Shown: positions 11,331-23,562, numbered from the stretch's first letter. The stretch is 64,000 nt of DNA from Tupaia tana (GCA_026018925.1 JAKSZU010000016.1:30656877-30720876); one strand, 5' to 3'. Notes: generated by a model not told the origin, from the sequence alone. A program made the numbers and translations.

Positions 11331-13012
11331 GGATGTTCCTGAATGGATACACATTTCTGACTAAGCAAAGAGAAAAAAGTCAAAATGTAGAGGATAAAAG
11401 AGAAGGGTGAGCGGAGTGTCCTGTTTTTATCACTTGCATCCAGTCTTGCCTCTCAAATATGACCCTAGCAATGAACAGAAAACCTAAATCAATATTATGT
11501 CTTTACATGATTATTATATTACTTCTTTATGCATTTTTGCTACTAGTTATAAAAACCTCACATGAAAATTATAAGGGAAAATTATGAGTTGGCAAAGAGA
11601 ATCTTTGGAATTCCCATTCATAATTGTCTGGCAGATATGGTGAAACCAGGGGGACTTCCAAGTCAAAGCACAGACAAAATAATCGGGGAAGGAGGCATGA
11701 AGATCAACTTTGACAGAGTTTAGAGTGGTAGATATTTGTGGATTCCCTTAAAAGTAAGTGGCCAAATTATTTAAATTCAAATGGTGTGTTAGGGAAGTGA
11801 TCTCAGAAAAATATTTCGATAGAATAGTAGGGTGAGATTGAATCGGAAGCCAGGGAAGTTGTCAAGCAGCTTACCACTAAATACAAATGGATCTTAAATC
11901 CACTGCAGAACTCTTAGAGCTCTTACACACAGTCCATGGGTTCCAAAAATGCTCCATCTAAGGACTGAAAGACTGCATAATTATCCAGCAAAACCCATAC
12001 TCATTGAGAGTAGCTTCAGAGGGATGTTAACCACCCTACACTGTCTGCTTGCTCAGTGTTCCCTCAGCACAGGCTCTTGGAACCAGAGAGAGCTTTCTGG
12101 CAAACCATCACAACTGCTGGCAGTTGAAAGTTTGACTGGTTAGCCCAGAAATGGTATGTCTCCATGGGATTTAAACAAAGCACTGATAATGCCTGCTATA
12201 GTTCTTCCTGCCACTGAATCTTCAAACTGGTGGTTAGTCAGAATTTCAAACAAAAGCACACTAATGAGACAAAGCTAGTTTTCCATTTTTGCAGTTGGAG
12301 CCAAGACCTAACAGGTTATTCATCACCTCTGCCTCTTTCCATCCAGTCTAGATTTTTCTTATCCCCACCAGCATTTCTACTGGTCTAGGTTGCTTGTCAG
12401 TTGGTATAAACAGAGCTTCATACCTGAGAGATGTGAGACCCTGATACCTCTGCCTCTGTCAGATCATGCTTACGGTAGTCACCTACCATGGTCATTTTTG
12501 GACGTGGAAATACAATAAGCCCCCTGAGTTCCATACATGTGCCTTCCCATTTCCATAGTGTAGCAGCAGCTCTCTCTTGTTGATAATTAGTGTCAGTTAC
12601 CATTTCTGGTGGAATAATAACTCTTTTATTTGCCTACTATTCTCTATTGGGACAAAAAAAATGTAAAAATCAGGTTAAGTGAAACCCTTATCATGGGCCC
12701 TTACTGTGGCCCTTGGGGTAAGTAAGTTTACTTCTACTAACTAGTAAATGTAGACAAGTAGAGACAAAATTTGCAGGATCTGGAAACACTAATCCCTCAT
12801 GTAGGTCAAAGGGAGCAATGACGAAATGAGACACTCCTATGTCCACCCTTTGTTTCCTAGATCCCTATTTTCCTGTGGCCAGGGACACTGAAATATATAA
12901 TATATTGGCTGGTGCCTCAGAATATAGACTAATATTTCAGGTGAGTGTATGTCAAGGCTGTCATGTCATTTATACCTGAATTACTGCAGGATTTGGTCTT
13001 TAAATTACCATC
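11331..13012. other. no gene recognised
   Basis: Low-repeat sequence. Short open frames at 11949-12143 and 12418-12603 have no recognisable domain. The base composition here is slightly more balanced than in the flanks, but no exon structure is apparent. Confidence 0.45.
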
Positions 13013-13632
13013 TGTGTTACTATGTTCAGGCTGCTATAACAAAGTACTGTAAATTGGGTGGCTTATAAAAGACAAAAACATTTGGATCAGGTGGTGCAAC
13101 AGTAATGCAACTGAACCCACATAGAAAAGGTCCTGGGTTTGCATCCAGGACCTCCCTGCACACACTAGACATACATGCACATGCCTATTGTCTGGGCTGG
13201 CAGAGACTGAGGACAGATTGCAGCAAGAGAATCCTACTGGGGGTTTCTCTCTTTCTCCTGGAGGAAGTAAATAAACTAAAGGAAAAAAAAAAAAAAAGAA
13301 ATGCAATTCTCAAAGATTTTAAGGCTTAGAAATCTACAATCATGTTGGAGTCAGATTCGTGTCTACAAAGGCCGGTTTCCTGATTGATAGACTGTAACTT
13401 CATGTGGCAAAGGGATAAGGGAGCTTTCACTGTGACCTCACATGACAGAAAAGGTTAGCTAGCTCTCTAAGGTCTCTTTTATAAGGGACACTAATGCCAT
13501 TTGAGGGAAAGCCGTAATAGCCTCATTAGTCCTAAAGGTCCCACTCCCTAATACCATCACCTTGGGAATCGGGATTTTAACATATGGATATGGAGGAACA
13601 CAGACATTCAGACCACTGTGACATTTTAGCCA
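13013..13632 (-). mobile_element. MaLR (MLT/MST-like) LTR, antisense, split by a SINE
   Basis: The start gctgctataacaaagtactgtaaattgggtggcttataa is the complement of a MaLR 3' end. After the SINE come cctcacatgacagaaaaggttag, ctcttttataagggacactaatgcc and taataccatcaccttgggaatcgggattt, ending near cattcagaccactgtg. The order matches antisense MaLR LTRs. It is the host of the SINE at 13083-13298. Confidence 0.65.
13083..13298 (+). mobile_element. SINE-B copy inside the MaLR LTR
   Basis: The head ggatcaggtggtgcaacagtaatgc..gaacccacataggaaaggtcctgggtttgcatcc (with one or two differences), a body ending gtttctctctttctcctggaggaagtaaataaact, and an A-tail at 13280-13297 match SINE-B. The B-box region reads gggtttgcatcc. 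Confidence 0.7.
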
Positions 13633-14255
13633 CTTACTAGAACTAGCTCTAACTGTCGCTGCCAGGAGTTTGAATCCTGAGTCATGGGGAAGTGTCACCG
13701 TGCCTGTAAAATCTCCCTTATTTAGCCTTATATAACTTGGCCCATCATCCTGAATATGCATCTAGTTGTGTTCTCTGTGTTTCTGACTTATATATTGGTC
13801 AGGACCTGTAGCTCTTTGGGTAAGTAATTCCTTTCCTACAATAGCAAGGGCAGTACTTCTGCCACTTGGCCACACAGACTGAATTCTTTTCATTTAGCCC
13901 CATGGTGAAAAATCAGATTCCAGAATAACAAAGATCATATTGTGAGATGTATACCTTAGGATACACAGCAGTACACAAAAGAAGAAGCAAGGTGACCAAT
14001 AAGCACACGAAAAGGTGATCAATTTCACTAATAGTCGTAAGAATACAAATTAAAACCACAATGCAGTACCACTGTATGTACTTTTTTTTTTCTTTTCAGG
14101 AAAATCTGTAATTAAAATCATCTTAAAAACTTCAAACCTACGATTACATTGAAAGGATTATCTAAGATTTTCAACATATTCTAATCTTTGCACCATAAGT
14201 CTCAATGACTGCTTCATGGTATATAAACAAATTATCTTGTTAAAAACCATACTGA
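13633..14255. other. no feature recognised; possible old L1 scrap
   Basis: The stretch 13975-14070 (acacaaaagaagaagcaaggtgaccaataagcac..tcaatttcactaatagtcgtaag..aattaaaaccacaatgcagtaccac) resembles an L1 ORF2 segment in sense orientation. The rest is unrecognised. Confidence 0.4.
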
Positions 14256-14529
14256 GGGCTAGCAGATGGCATGGTGGTTAAGGTTCTGGATCTTACATGG
14301 CTGCCTTGGCAGTTAAGGTCCTGAATGTGGAGACTTGAAAAACACACCAGGTGCATGTGCTTGCATGCCTAAATTCTGAGAGGAGAATAGAGGAGATAGG
14401 ATTGTAGTGTGGCCATCCCTCACAGGGGGTGATTTCTCACTTTCTGTCTCTTTCTGTTTCTCTTCAGCAAGTACACATGCCCTAGGCAAAAATCTTACAA
14501 AAAAAAAAAAAAAAAAAAAAAAAAAGAAA
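14256..14529 (+). mobile_element. SINE-A copy with 26-base A-tail
   Basis: The head gggctagcagatggcatggtggttaagg is intact, but an extra ggcagttaaggtcctgaatg segment replaces the usual B-box word. The body and CT-rich region are typical, and the A-tail runs at about 14499-14525. Confidence 0.85.
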
Positions 14530-15497
14530 ACCACAACTGATTTGTACATTCACTTTATTGCCAGGAAAACTGTTAAATGTGCACAGAGAAAAAAGAGAGA
14601 GAGAGAGAGAGAAAATGGTCAGATTTTTTTTTCTGAGTATGATATTCTCTTAATCAATATTCATATGCATATAAGAAAAGAAATAAGTTTTTAGATTTAT
14701 AATGAAATAATATTTTAAATTTTCCTGTACTTTCTTGTGTTAAACATTAAAGTTAGACAAATATATTTCTCATTTATTTTTATTCTAAATAAGGATTTTC
14801 ATCCCTTCTATTTTAGAATTTATTCAGAAGACAGTATTTTTTCCAAAATAAATAGGTATGAAAAATATGTAATTGTGCCCTGATTCAAAAGAGTGATACA
14901 ATCAGTCTAAAGAGGAAAAAAAAATAAGAAACTTTGACAATGTGAAACTTTAACATTATTATATGGTATAGGCCTTATTAACAAAATCAAAAGGCAAAAA
15001 CTACTGGGGACAAAAACATTACTAAAATGTATGCAAGATATTTTAATTTATAAATAACTTTTAATTTATAAATAACTTTTATTTAATTAAGATGAGCACT
15101 CCAGTAGAGAAAAAAATTGCAACATTAATGAAGTCTTCACAAGAGAAAATAATATTGTTAATAAATATCTAACTGTGTTGACTTTTCACTGGAAAAGTAA
15201 AGCTATTATAAACAAAAAAGTCATTATCTTTAATTTATATGATTAGAAATATTATTATTGAGGGTATCTTAAAATGGTTGCTATGAAAGCCAAACTGTAA
15301 AAACATCACTGTTTTTTAAAAAGACAAAATTGTCTCTTTTTAGAAAAGAAACTCTTCTATGAAAATCACCAAAGAAGGAACAAGAATACATTTATAAAGT
15401 AAAAGTATGTGTAGGCTAGATTTTAGGGTTGTTATTATAATAATGGCAAATATTTAAAGTGTTTTGTGACCACAACATCAAAAGGCCAAAATAACTA
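14530..15497. other. AT-rich sequence; short (GA)n
   Basis: A short (GA)n lies at 14594-14612. A 22-bp word (ttttaatttataaataactttt) occurs twice in near-tandem at about 15040-15080. No coding sequence is recognised. Confidence 0.4.
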
Positions 15498-15509
15498 TGT
15501 GTGTGTGTG

Positions 15510-15544
<35 letters not shown>
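15498..15544. repeat. (TG)n-AT-(CA)n microsatellite
   Basis: A short (GT)n run flips to a longer (CA)n run across the dinucleotide AT, giving a self-complementary core around 15508-15512. Confidence 0.9.
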
Positions 15545-15546
<2 letters not shown>

Positions 15547-15628
15547 GGAAGACTATGAGCGATTAATATATATTGACAGAGGAGAATATTTATTGACATG
15601 GGAAAATATTTAATGTATAGAAATATAT

Positions 15629-15662
15629 TTTTTTTCACATGCACTTGCCAGGGAGATGGGGA

Positions 15663-15714
<52 letters not shown>

Positions 15715-15891
15715 CCCCCAGAGGGGCTGGCCACCCTGCAATTTCTTCACTTCCAGACTCCTCTCTCTATTTTGGGCATGCATGTAAAGCGCCCAGTGAA
15801 TTTTTTTAAACTGTTGGGTCCAGAACTCAAAACGCACTATTGGCCATGTGAGATCCAGTTGACTTAACTTCTATACCACCTGCTGGCCCCA
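15629..15891 (-). mobile_element. SINE-A copy with (GA)n expansion
   Basis: The order is T-tail complement, cacatgcacttgccaggg, an (AG)n tract at about 15667-15708, the body, and a head complement ending cacctgctggcccc. It has the same placement of the (AG)n within the element as the copy at 786-1047. Confidence 0.85.
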
Positions 15892-15948
15892 AGAAAAGTA
15901 GATTGCTCTTAAAGTCCAAATCGTCTATTTAAAAATGATTTGGATACT

Positions 15949-15956
<8 letters not shown>

Positions 15957-16037
<81 letters not shown>

Positions 16038-16038
16038 G
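15957..16038. repeat. (TA)n(CA)n(TA)n compound microsatellite
   Basis: A (TA) run at about 15957-15998 passes into (CA) to about 16030 and returns to TATATA. It is not attached to any element I recognise. Confidence 0.95.
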
Positions 16039-16840
16039 TCTCAAAAGCTCATGATAGCTTATAATGTAAGGCTATAATGAAAGGGAATTTGTTTGATTTT
16101 GTTGTTATACATATTTTACAACTATTATTCTAAATTCTCATATCATAGTTCATACAGGGTGAATTTATACAAATGCATGTGCATGCAAATACGCATACAC
16201 TCTCTCACACTGACTAGTCACAAACATACATGCTGTCTTTACACAGAATAAGATTTTTGATTCTCATACGTTTTGCTAAGGCAAAGCTTTTATTTTTCTT
16301 CTCTTAGAATTGTTTGTGGCAACTTTTTTTTCCCCCCAAATAAAAGTGTGAGAAAAACAAGTGATATATTGTAACTTGATCCAAAAGGAAGGTGTAACCA
16401 AACCAAAATAATAACACAAATTCATGCCAGGCTCTATCACAGGTTTTATGTGCTGCCAAAGGGAGAAAGAAAGATGAAAAAAATTTTCTCTGTTAGGTTT
16501 TATGAAAAAATAAACAACCAGATGGGGAGATGGGGGAAGGCAATAAAATACTTACGAAGGAGCAAATCTCAGTTAAGTCCTTAGAACACAATAGAAAACA
16601 GGCTGTCAAGAGAAGAAGAAAAAAAAAAAAGTAAGAAAAAAAAAGAAAGAAGCCCTGGAATTCAGCGTATGGGATCCTCAGCTAGAAGAGAAGTGAAATT
16701 TTGAAATAAGTTACAATTTACAGTAACTTCTGAAAAGTTTGACACGAATCTAGTGTAACACTCCACCCCCCAAATCCCCCAAAAGTTCAGAGTACTAGGA
16801 TACACTACTCCTGCTATATGACTCCTACTTCATACATTTT

Positions 16841-16841
<1 letters not shown>
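16039..16841. other. no feature recognised
   Basis: A-rich patches (16615-16650) and a C-run are present. No gene or transposon is identified. Confidence 0.4.

Positions 16842-16879
<38 letters not shown>
16842..16879. repeat. (AC)n microsatellite
   Basis: An uninterrupted AC run of about 19 units in otherwise unrecognised sequence. Confidence 0.95.
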
Positions 16880-16883
<4 letters not shown>

Positions 16884-17180
16884 TTCCCTATATCCACTAT
16901 AAATGACCTAAATGCTTATAATATTGTTAATAGAATCCATCCCCAGCAAACTCTTCTTCTATAATGACTCTAAAATCAACTATTTCTGTCTTACAAGGCT
17001 TGGAGATGGATCTAGATATCTAGATTTTACAGTTAGTAAGAGAAGATGAAGAGAAGTTACAGGTGTTTGAACAACAAAAATTAACCTTCTGTTTACTTTT
17101 TTAAAAAGACTCTAAAAATTTTGCATATTGGTGAATGATAAGTAATCTCAAATTTTAGAGGTAAAAGGGATTCTAAGTCA

Positions 17181-17181
17181 T

Positions 17182-17221
<40 letters not shown>

Positions 17222-17256
17222 CTCTCTCTCTCTCTCTCTGAAACACACACACACAC
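17181..17256. repeat. (CT)n and (AC)n microsatellite
   Basis: CT units from 17181 to 17239, broken by TTTT near 17218, then a short AC run at 17242-17256. It is not clearly inside a SINE. Confidence 0.9.
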
Positions 17257-17791
17257 TCATTTTCTTGACTGGTGAAGCAAAATTGTTATTTTTACAGAAG
17301 TTTATAGACAACAATGTGCGATTGTAGAGCAAGAACTTAGTTTTGCAGCTCACAGCTATGGTTTATTTCTACTATATCGTATACTGCAATATTTTGGATG
17401 TAATCAAGAAGCTTTTATTGTATAAACTCTAAGTTATACAATATAATTGTCCAAAATTATTTTAAGGGTTCTGGAAACATATGAGAATATTAACATGTGA
17501 CTCAAATCGCCCTCAGAATTAAGATACCAAAAATATTGGCAGTGGAAGCTAATCATTTAATCTTAATTTTCAAAAGTGAATAGGAGATTAATATATAAAC
17601 ATTTTTAGATCTTAATATCACCATAATATATTTCATTGTGTATTTTATAAAAGAACTATAAGCTTAGATTTTCAGTAAGATTAGATTTATCTCCAGGAAT
17701 AGGATGAGAAATTTTAACAATGAATACAGAGAAGTATGAACTATATCTGCTATGAGAAAAAATTTAATTCTTTTATCAGTGAATCTATACA
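17257..17791. other. no feature recognised
   Basis: AT-rich unique sequence. No coding signal is seen. Confidence 0.4.
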
Positions 17792-17793
17792 TT

Positions 17794-17816
<23 letters not shown>
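17792..17816. repeat. (TC)n tract abutting SINE tail
   Basis: A TC run directly precedes the T-tract that represents the A-tail of the next SINE. It may be an expanded part of that tail. Confidence 0.8.
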
Positions 17817-17824
<8 letters not shown>

Positions 17825-18077
17825 TTTTTTTTTGGAGAGGTTTTGGCTATAGGGCACGTGTGCTGGCCAGAGAGAGACAGAAAGCAAGAAATCACCCCCC
17901 CGGGGGGGGAGTGGAGATGGCCACGCCACAATCCCTTCTCCTCCATTCTCCTACCAGGATTTTGGACACGCACGCACAAATGCCTGGTGTGAGTTTAAGC
18001 CATCAGGTCCTTGACTTGAACCGCGGTCAGCTACATGGGAGTCCAGTGACATAGCCATTACGACAACTGCTGGTCTC
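17817..18077 (-). mobile_element. SINE-A copy
   Basis: T-tract 17816-17834, then ggagaggttttggctatagggcacgtg, the family body with a C-run/G-run (17896-17909) and the head complement ending ..acaactgctggtctca. It retains several CpG dinucleotides, suggesting a fairly young copy. Confidence 0.87.
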
Positions 18078-18229
18078 AATAATGTGGTTTCTAATAAAGC
18101 AATTTCTAGTAGAATGTGATTGTCTATTGGCTCCTCATCTTTTCTGCTGGTTCGCCTCAGTTATTTATTGACCTCATGATGATGTGACTCCAACCTTACA
18201 GAATTGTTTTTTGATAACTTTTCTTAGAG

Positions 18230-18530
18230 TACTATGAAGAACTATGGATAATCCCTGGAGCCTTGCCTGTCTCTATCCTCAAATACTCAGGTAGTCTTCT
18301 GTTTTCTGGGCATGATAAAGAAAGGACAGTTCTTGGAGCTGCCATTGCCCAGTACAGGGGGTCTCTGAAATCTCACTCATTTGTATATTCTACTCAACCA
18401 AGACTATTCTATGAACACTTGCTTAATATCTGAAAGTAAAAGTAAATTTTCTCTACTGGGTATTCCGTTTGCTTTGTATCTATTATTTTGTAGGTAGCAC
18501 ATTTTAATTTCACACTACAAAGATTTGTTT
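18230..18530 (+). repeat. left arm of a large inverted repeat
   Basis: The arm begins near gaactatggataatccctgg (18238) and runs to about cacattttaattt (18499-18512), with weaker matching beyond. Its reverse complement occurs at 19421-19715. I count about 13 differences over roughly 265 aligned bases, about 95% identity. It does not match any repeat family I recognise. Confidence 0.88.
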
Positions 18531-19420
18531 TTGTTGTTCATATAAATGCCATCATTACTGTTAGTTTTCCTAAATAGAAAGATCAAAACTCATCTTTACA
18601 CAGGGAATAATAAACATGAATCAAAATTAATATAAGAAACAGAAAATCAGCATAATCCTTAGAAAACTATGGTTCATACTTTTGTCACTCTAGCTCATGT
18701 ACAACATGAATCCAAAAGTGGACTTCAGTAATTTATCTATTTTGGTGAAACTACATGCCCAGAGCATAAGACTGATTGACACTAAAATGCCATTTCAGTT
18801 CGGAAAAATGCTGCCAGGTTATGCTCCCATTGATCTTTTGATTATTTTCTCATAACTTGAAGGATGAGTCTTGTTATATTTCAGGAATCAACATTGCTTT
18901 TGGTAGATAGAAAAGCTTTGTAGAATGATAACTCAGTGAACACTTACCACATCTCTTCATTGCTATCAGAACTGATAATGTTTCTCTAAACTCACTGGAA
19001 TCGGCTAATAAGATAACCATACCAGCCTTTGGTTATCAAAGAAAAGCACAAGACTTCCAGAAGTGGTTTAAGGAAACAACACAGTGTAATGACAGATTTT
19101 TCTGTTTTGTTTTTTGATACTCAGGAACATGTGGATAACATAGAAGATCACTCTTGAAGAAAAAAAAGCAATAAATACGTTCTGAAGTATTTGGGGTTTT
19201 TATCATGTTACATAATAAACCTTGTAAATATCTGACTGTTAAAGTAACTACCCTCACCTTTATTTACTTATCAAAAGTCTATAATGAATTACACTAAATG
19301 ACGTTATATCCTAAGAGTCAGCAGATGAAATTAAACAAATATATGTTATGTACACGGCAGGTTATTCTCTCACAGGGGAGGGATAGAAGAAAACAGTTTT
19401 TTACTGAAACATAAAACATG
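18531..19420. other. spacer between inverted-repeat arms
   Basis: About 890 bp of AT-rich sequence with no open frame beyond 73 codons and no recognised repeat. Nothing in it looks like a transposase or a host exon. Confidence 0.5.
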
Positions 19421-19715
19421 AACAAAAGTCTTTGTAATGTAAAATTAAATGTGCTACCCACAAAATAATAGATACAAAGCAAACAGAATACCCAGTAGAG
19501 AAAATTTACTTTTACTTTCAGATATTAAGCAAGTGTTCATAGAACAGTCTTGGTTGAGTAGAATATGCCAGTGAGTGAGATTTCAGAGACCCCCTATACT
19601 GGGCAATGGCAGCTCCAAGAACTGTCCCTTTTTTTGTCGTGCCCAGAAAACAGAAGTCTACCTGAGTATTTGAGGATACAGACAGGCAAGGCTCCAGGGA
19701 TTATCCATAGTTCCT
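19421..19715 (-). repeat. right arm of the large inverted repeat
   Basis: Reverse complement of 18230-18530. The outer end gctccagggattatccatagttc (19691-19713) pairs with 18238-18260. An 89-codon open frame crosses this arm but is not shared as an open frame in the left arm, so I do not call it coding. Confidence 0.88.
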
Positions 19716-21207
19716 TAAGGTATCTATCTCACTTATGTTTGTGCATTCATCTCATCATTTGCGTATCTATAAAACAAAGGAAGTTCTCCTGTTTGTGTCT
19801 GGCACCTCTTTCTTCCACCTGTACTTTGTTCTAACAATTTCCAACTGCTGATTCCTACTTCAACCTAGTATTTTGTTCTCATGACCTATTTAGACTGTCC
19901 CTTCTCTACATTCCTATAACAAATTTTATATTTTTATATGACTTAGTATCATACTATAACTACATGTTTGTATATTTATGCCCTTGCTAGACTATAAGCT
20001 CCTTGAGCTAAATAAGTAAGTGTTACTAATTTTTATGATGTTGGGACTTAATATGCAAAGTGATGCATTGAACATTTTTAGTGAATGTTTTCTTTTCTTT
20101 CTTTTTTTATTACTAGAGGAAAGAATGAATGAATTTAGAGAGGTTTTTAAACTCCTCAATATTTTGAGCTTTTGTATATGGTAGAATACGATTTTATAAT
20201 AATGGTTTGTGATGCTATAATGACCCTCTCTCAATAAGGAACACGATCATGTTTAGGTATGCTTTTTATTCAAGGATTATATTTCCAGCTATCTTCTTTC
20301 TGAAGCATTTTTGGCATCATAGTTTTGTATGATTAAAAAAAAAATAAAGGTTTGGGAAATTGTATAAAACCATATGAATTGTTCAAAGTTTTTGAAAAAT
20401 TCATAAAATGACAACTTGAACATTTTCTTTTTTTGTTGAGCATCTAGAAGAGACTATGCTCTCTCTAATATCAGTTTTGGATGGAGTGAAGGTAGTACTT
20501 TAGAGATTGGTGAGACTGTCATATAACACCATCAAGATGTTCAATAAAAGCATCACAGCAATCATTTCACTTCAAAACAGAAATGTCTTTTTAAATGCCA
20601 CATTTTGTTATAAAAATTTGAAACTCACTCAGCTCCCACACATTTACATTTCTAATACATAAAAGGGAAATAAATCTAAGCAAACACATTAGTGTGTAAC
20701 ATGAGACATTTAGGTTAAATGATTTAAGCATAATGATCTATGGGTGACAATGTAAACTTTTATTGCAAATGTTTATTCAACCATTAATAATTTATAGACA
20801 TGTTTATAGTACTTAGATCACAATTAATCATGAGCAGGAATATCTGCTAAATAGTAGCCTCCTGAGAAACAACAACTTGGAAATCAGAAAAGAAAAAAAA
20901 AAACAGAATGTGATCAAAAGTTATCTTTAAAAGAATAAAGTTTGTATACGGCTATGACTTAGGCATTTTAGATCTCCAATGATAATGAAGGACTACTATA
21001 AACTATAGAAATGAATATTGTTCTATGCTGCAAACATATCTTCCACCTTGTAATAGTATCAAAATTGATTCTTAAGTTTCAATAACAAATAAGATTGATT
21101 TAATGAATAGATAATTTCACCAGGAATATAGAAATACTTACAAAATATTAATATATATAATGTTAAGCTTGGAAATTCCTTTTTTATAACTATCCATACT
21201 AATTTTT
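19716..21207. other. no gene recognised
   Basis: AT-rich sequence. The phrase ctagactataagctccttgag near 19988-20008 recalls an L2-age repeat, but too little is preserved to call. A-runs at 20335-20345 and 20890-20903. Confidence 0.4.
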
Positions 21208-21371
21208 AGACAATTATTTTATTTAATTTTATTTATTTATCTATTTAATTTGACCAGGGAGGGACAAAGTGAGAAAGAGAGAGGGAAAGTGAGAAAGCAA
21301 GCCTCCAGGTCCAGGACTTGCACCATGGTCAGCCATGTGGAAGTCCAGTGCTCTTAACTACCATGCCAGCC
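21208..21371 (-). mobile_element. SINE-C copy
   Basis: A tail of repeated TTTAT units (21208-21250), the diagnostic tttgaccagggagggacaaagtgag, then the tRNA-like head complement. The plus-strand end reads ..taactaccatgccagcc. Confidence 0.78.
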
Positions 21372-21870
21372 TACTATTCATACTAATTTTAACCAGTCTG
21401 AAGACTCTTAATAATTCTGTAACTCCTCACAGATAATTGTTTAAATATATTCACACATGTAAATATATAGTAAATATGTATAGTTGTATATAAATTATAT
21501 ATTCTTATGCTTTTTAACTTAAAAAAATATACTGGAAATAGAGAACTATAAACATATTTAGGCTCCATTTTACTATTTAGGCCCTTTCTGTGACTCTATA
21601 GGTAGAATGCATCACAACAGTCTAAAACAATTTTCCTATTTACAGGCATTTAATATGAGTCCAATATTTGCATATTAAAAACAGTGTCAGAATTTTTCTT
21701 ATGGTTAGGCATAAATAACAGAAGCCAAATATCTTTCACCTTATAAACCGAGAAACTTGAAGAAAGTATATGAAATGGTCTTTTCAAACATATAAATAAA
21801 GGCCATGGAAATATTTAAGGAAAACAAGGAAAGAAGGAAACCAAATGAGATGAGCCCTAAAATCATCCTG

Positions 21871-22098
21871 GCTTTCTGCTGGAGACATGTTATGAGAGAA
21901 GAAGAGAGACAGAAAATGAGAAATCAACCTCCAGTGGGGATGGCCACCCCACAATCCCTTTTCCTCTATTCTCCTCTTGGGATCTTTAGCACGCATGCAC
22001 ATGTGCCCGGCATGAGTTTTAAACCACCAGGTCCAGGATTCAAAACATGACTACATGAGAGTCCAGCGATGTAACCATTATGCCATCTACTGATACCA
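21871..22098 (-). mobile_element. SINE-A copy, short tail
   Basis: Body and head complement are complete (..cgatgtaaccattatgccatctactgatacca), but the CT-rich region and A-tail are reduced to ctttctgctggagacatg. Confidence 0.8.
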
Positions 22099-22136
22099 TA
22101 GAGAAATTCTTAAAAACAGTTGGGGTGGGGGTGGGA

Positions 22137-22345
22137 GGTGTGTAGGTAGCATGAAGTTAAAGTGCTGGTTTCCACATGGCTAACTCTGTGGTTTGAATCC
22201 CAGATTTTTGACTTGAAAATCATGCCAAGCATGAGTGCCCAAAATCCCAAGGAGACTGGAGAAGGGATTGCAGTGTGTCCATCCCCTCAAGGGGATGATT
22301 TCTTCTCTTTCTGGCAGGTGCACACTCTATTAGCAAACAAAACAG
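22137..22345 (+). mobile_element. SINE-A copy, diverged
   Basis: The head ..gtaggtagcatgaagttaaagtgctgg..ccacatggctaac, the B-box region ggtttgaatccc and the body follow the family in sense orientation. It lies about 40 bp from an oppositely oriented copy, so the pair could form a long hairpin in a read-through RNA. Confidence 0.78.
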
Positions 22346-22675
22346 CCAGGAGAAAAACTCTGATTGCATACAGAGGAACGAGTAAGCACTTCTGGTAGTA
22401 ACGATGCAAGTCAGCACAATGGAAGTAAATATTGAAAGTACTAGAATAAATTATTAACTTAGAAATATGCATATAATAAAAATATATCTTAGAAATGAAG
22501 ACTATGTAACAGTTAACCTACAAAAGTTGAGAGAATTAATGACCAATGCTAATGTACTACAGGAAATGGAAATGGAAATTTTTTTAAGGTGAAGGAAAAA
22601 TAATACCAGATGGAAGTTTAGAACTTTACAAAGTCTGGTGGACATAAGAAGTAAGTTTTAAACTTTTATTTTCAA
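22346..22675. other. no feature recognised
   Basis: AT-rich unique sequence between SINEs. Confidence 0.4.
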
Positions 22676-22830
22676 ATAGTGGCAAAGCAGTAACACGATA
22701 CTTTACAATGCTGGTTCCACATAGGAGGGTGCCCAGTTTGTATCCTGGAGCCTCTCTATGCACACCAGGCATGAACACCAGCTGAGGATGCCTGTCTCTC
22801 TTTCTGTGAAGAAATCAATAAAATCTTTAG
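22676..22830 (+). mobile_element. SINE-B copy, shortened
   Basis: The head agtggcaaagcagtaacacg..ggttccacataggagggtgcccagtttgtatcctgg and the end tctctctttctgtgaagaaatcaataaaatc match SINE-B. The central body is partly deleted. Confidence 0.6.
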
Positions 22831-23214
22831 AATCTCTGCTTTAAAAATGAATAAGCACTCTGATGCAAAAAAAGAAAACATGAAAAAATGATGTGCTTAA
22901 AATATATGCATATGAATATAAAATAAATGACAATAATAACATAGAGGATTTGAGGGCAAAGGAAGAATAAAGTACATTTTTACATTATATGTGAAATATT
23001 ATAATATCATTTGAAGGTTGACTCTAATGTAAAACATGCCTCTTGTAAATCTGGGAGTATCTCATAAAAGAATGTATAGCTAATAAGCCAAAATAGCAAA
23101 ATCATTCAATTCATAAGAAGGTAGTAAAAGAAAAAAAATATAAAGAACAGATGGGATAAATAGAATGTAATTAGCAAGATGGTAGACATAAACCAATTCA
23201 TTTTGATGACATAT
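22831..23214. other. no feature recognised
   Basis: A-rich, AT-rich sequence. No gene is seen. Confidence 0.4.
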
Positions 23215-23367
23215 TTATTTATTTATTTAAGAGAGATTTTTGGTATAGGGTGTGTGCAGTTGCCAAAGAGATAGAGACAGAAACAAGAAATCACCCCCCA
23301 GAGGGGATGGTCATACCGCAATCCCTTTTCCTCCATTCTCCTCTTGGGATTTTGGGCACACATATGC
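23215..23367 (-). mobile_element. 5'-truncated SINE-A copy
   Basis: Tail and body complement are present (gagagatttttggtatagggtgtg .. ttgggattttgggcacacat), but the tRNA-like head is missing. The match stops abruptly near 23367 in AT-rich sequence. Confidence 0.75.
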
Positions 23368-23556
23368 ATTATCCACTAGGATATAAAACAAGACAAAAAA
23401 TTTTATATATTATAAAATTTATATCCTAAAAGAAACCCATATAAAGATAATATAAAGGAAAAGAGAATTGGAATAGATTTGCCATGTGAATACCAACCAA
23501 AAGTTATCAAACACTAATATCTAACAAATAGACTAATATACTACAGTAAAATTAAA

Positions 23557-23562
23557 AAAGAC
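23557..23562. repeat. target-site duplication of the LTR, left copy
   Basis: AAAGAC immediately precedes the LTR's 5' TG. The same six bases follow its 3' CA at 24852-24857. Confidence 0.85.

Noticed and set aside
15957..16038. CRISPR-like or satellite array
   Set aside because: Only dinucleotide repeats; no spaced direct repeats anywhere in the window.
19565..19834. An 89-codon gene in the right inverted-repeat arm
   Set aside because: The corresponding frame is not kept open in the left arm despite 95% identity, so there is no sign of coding constraint.
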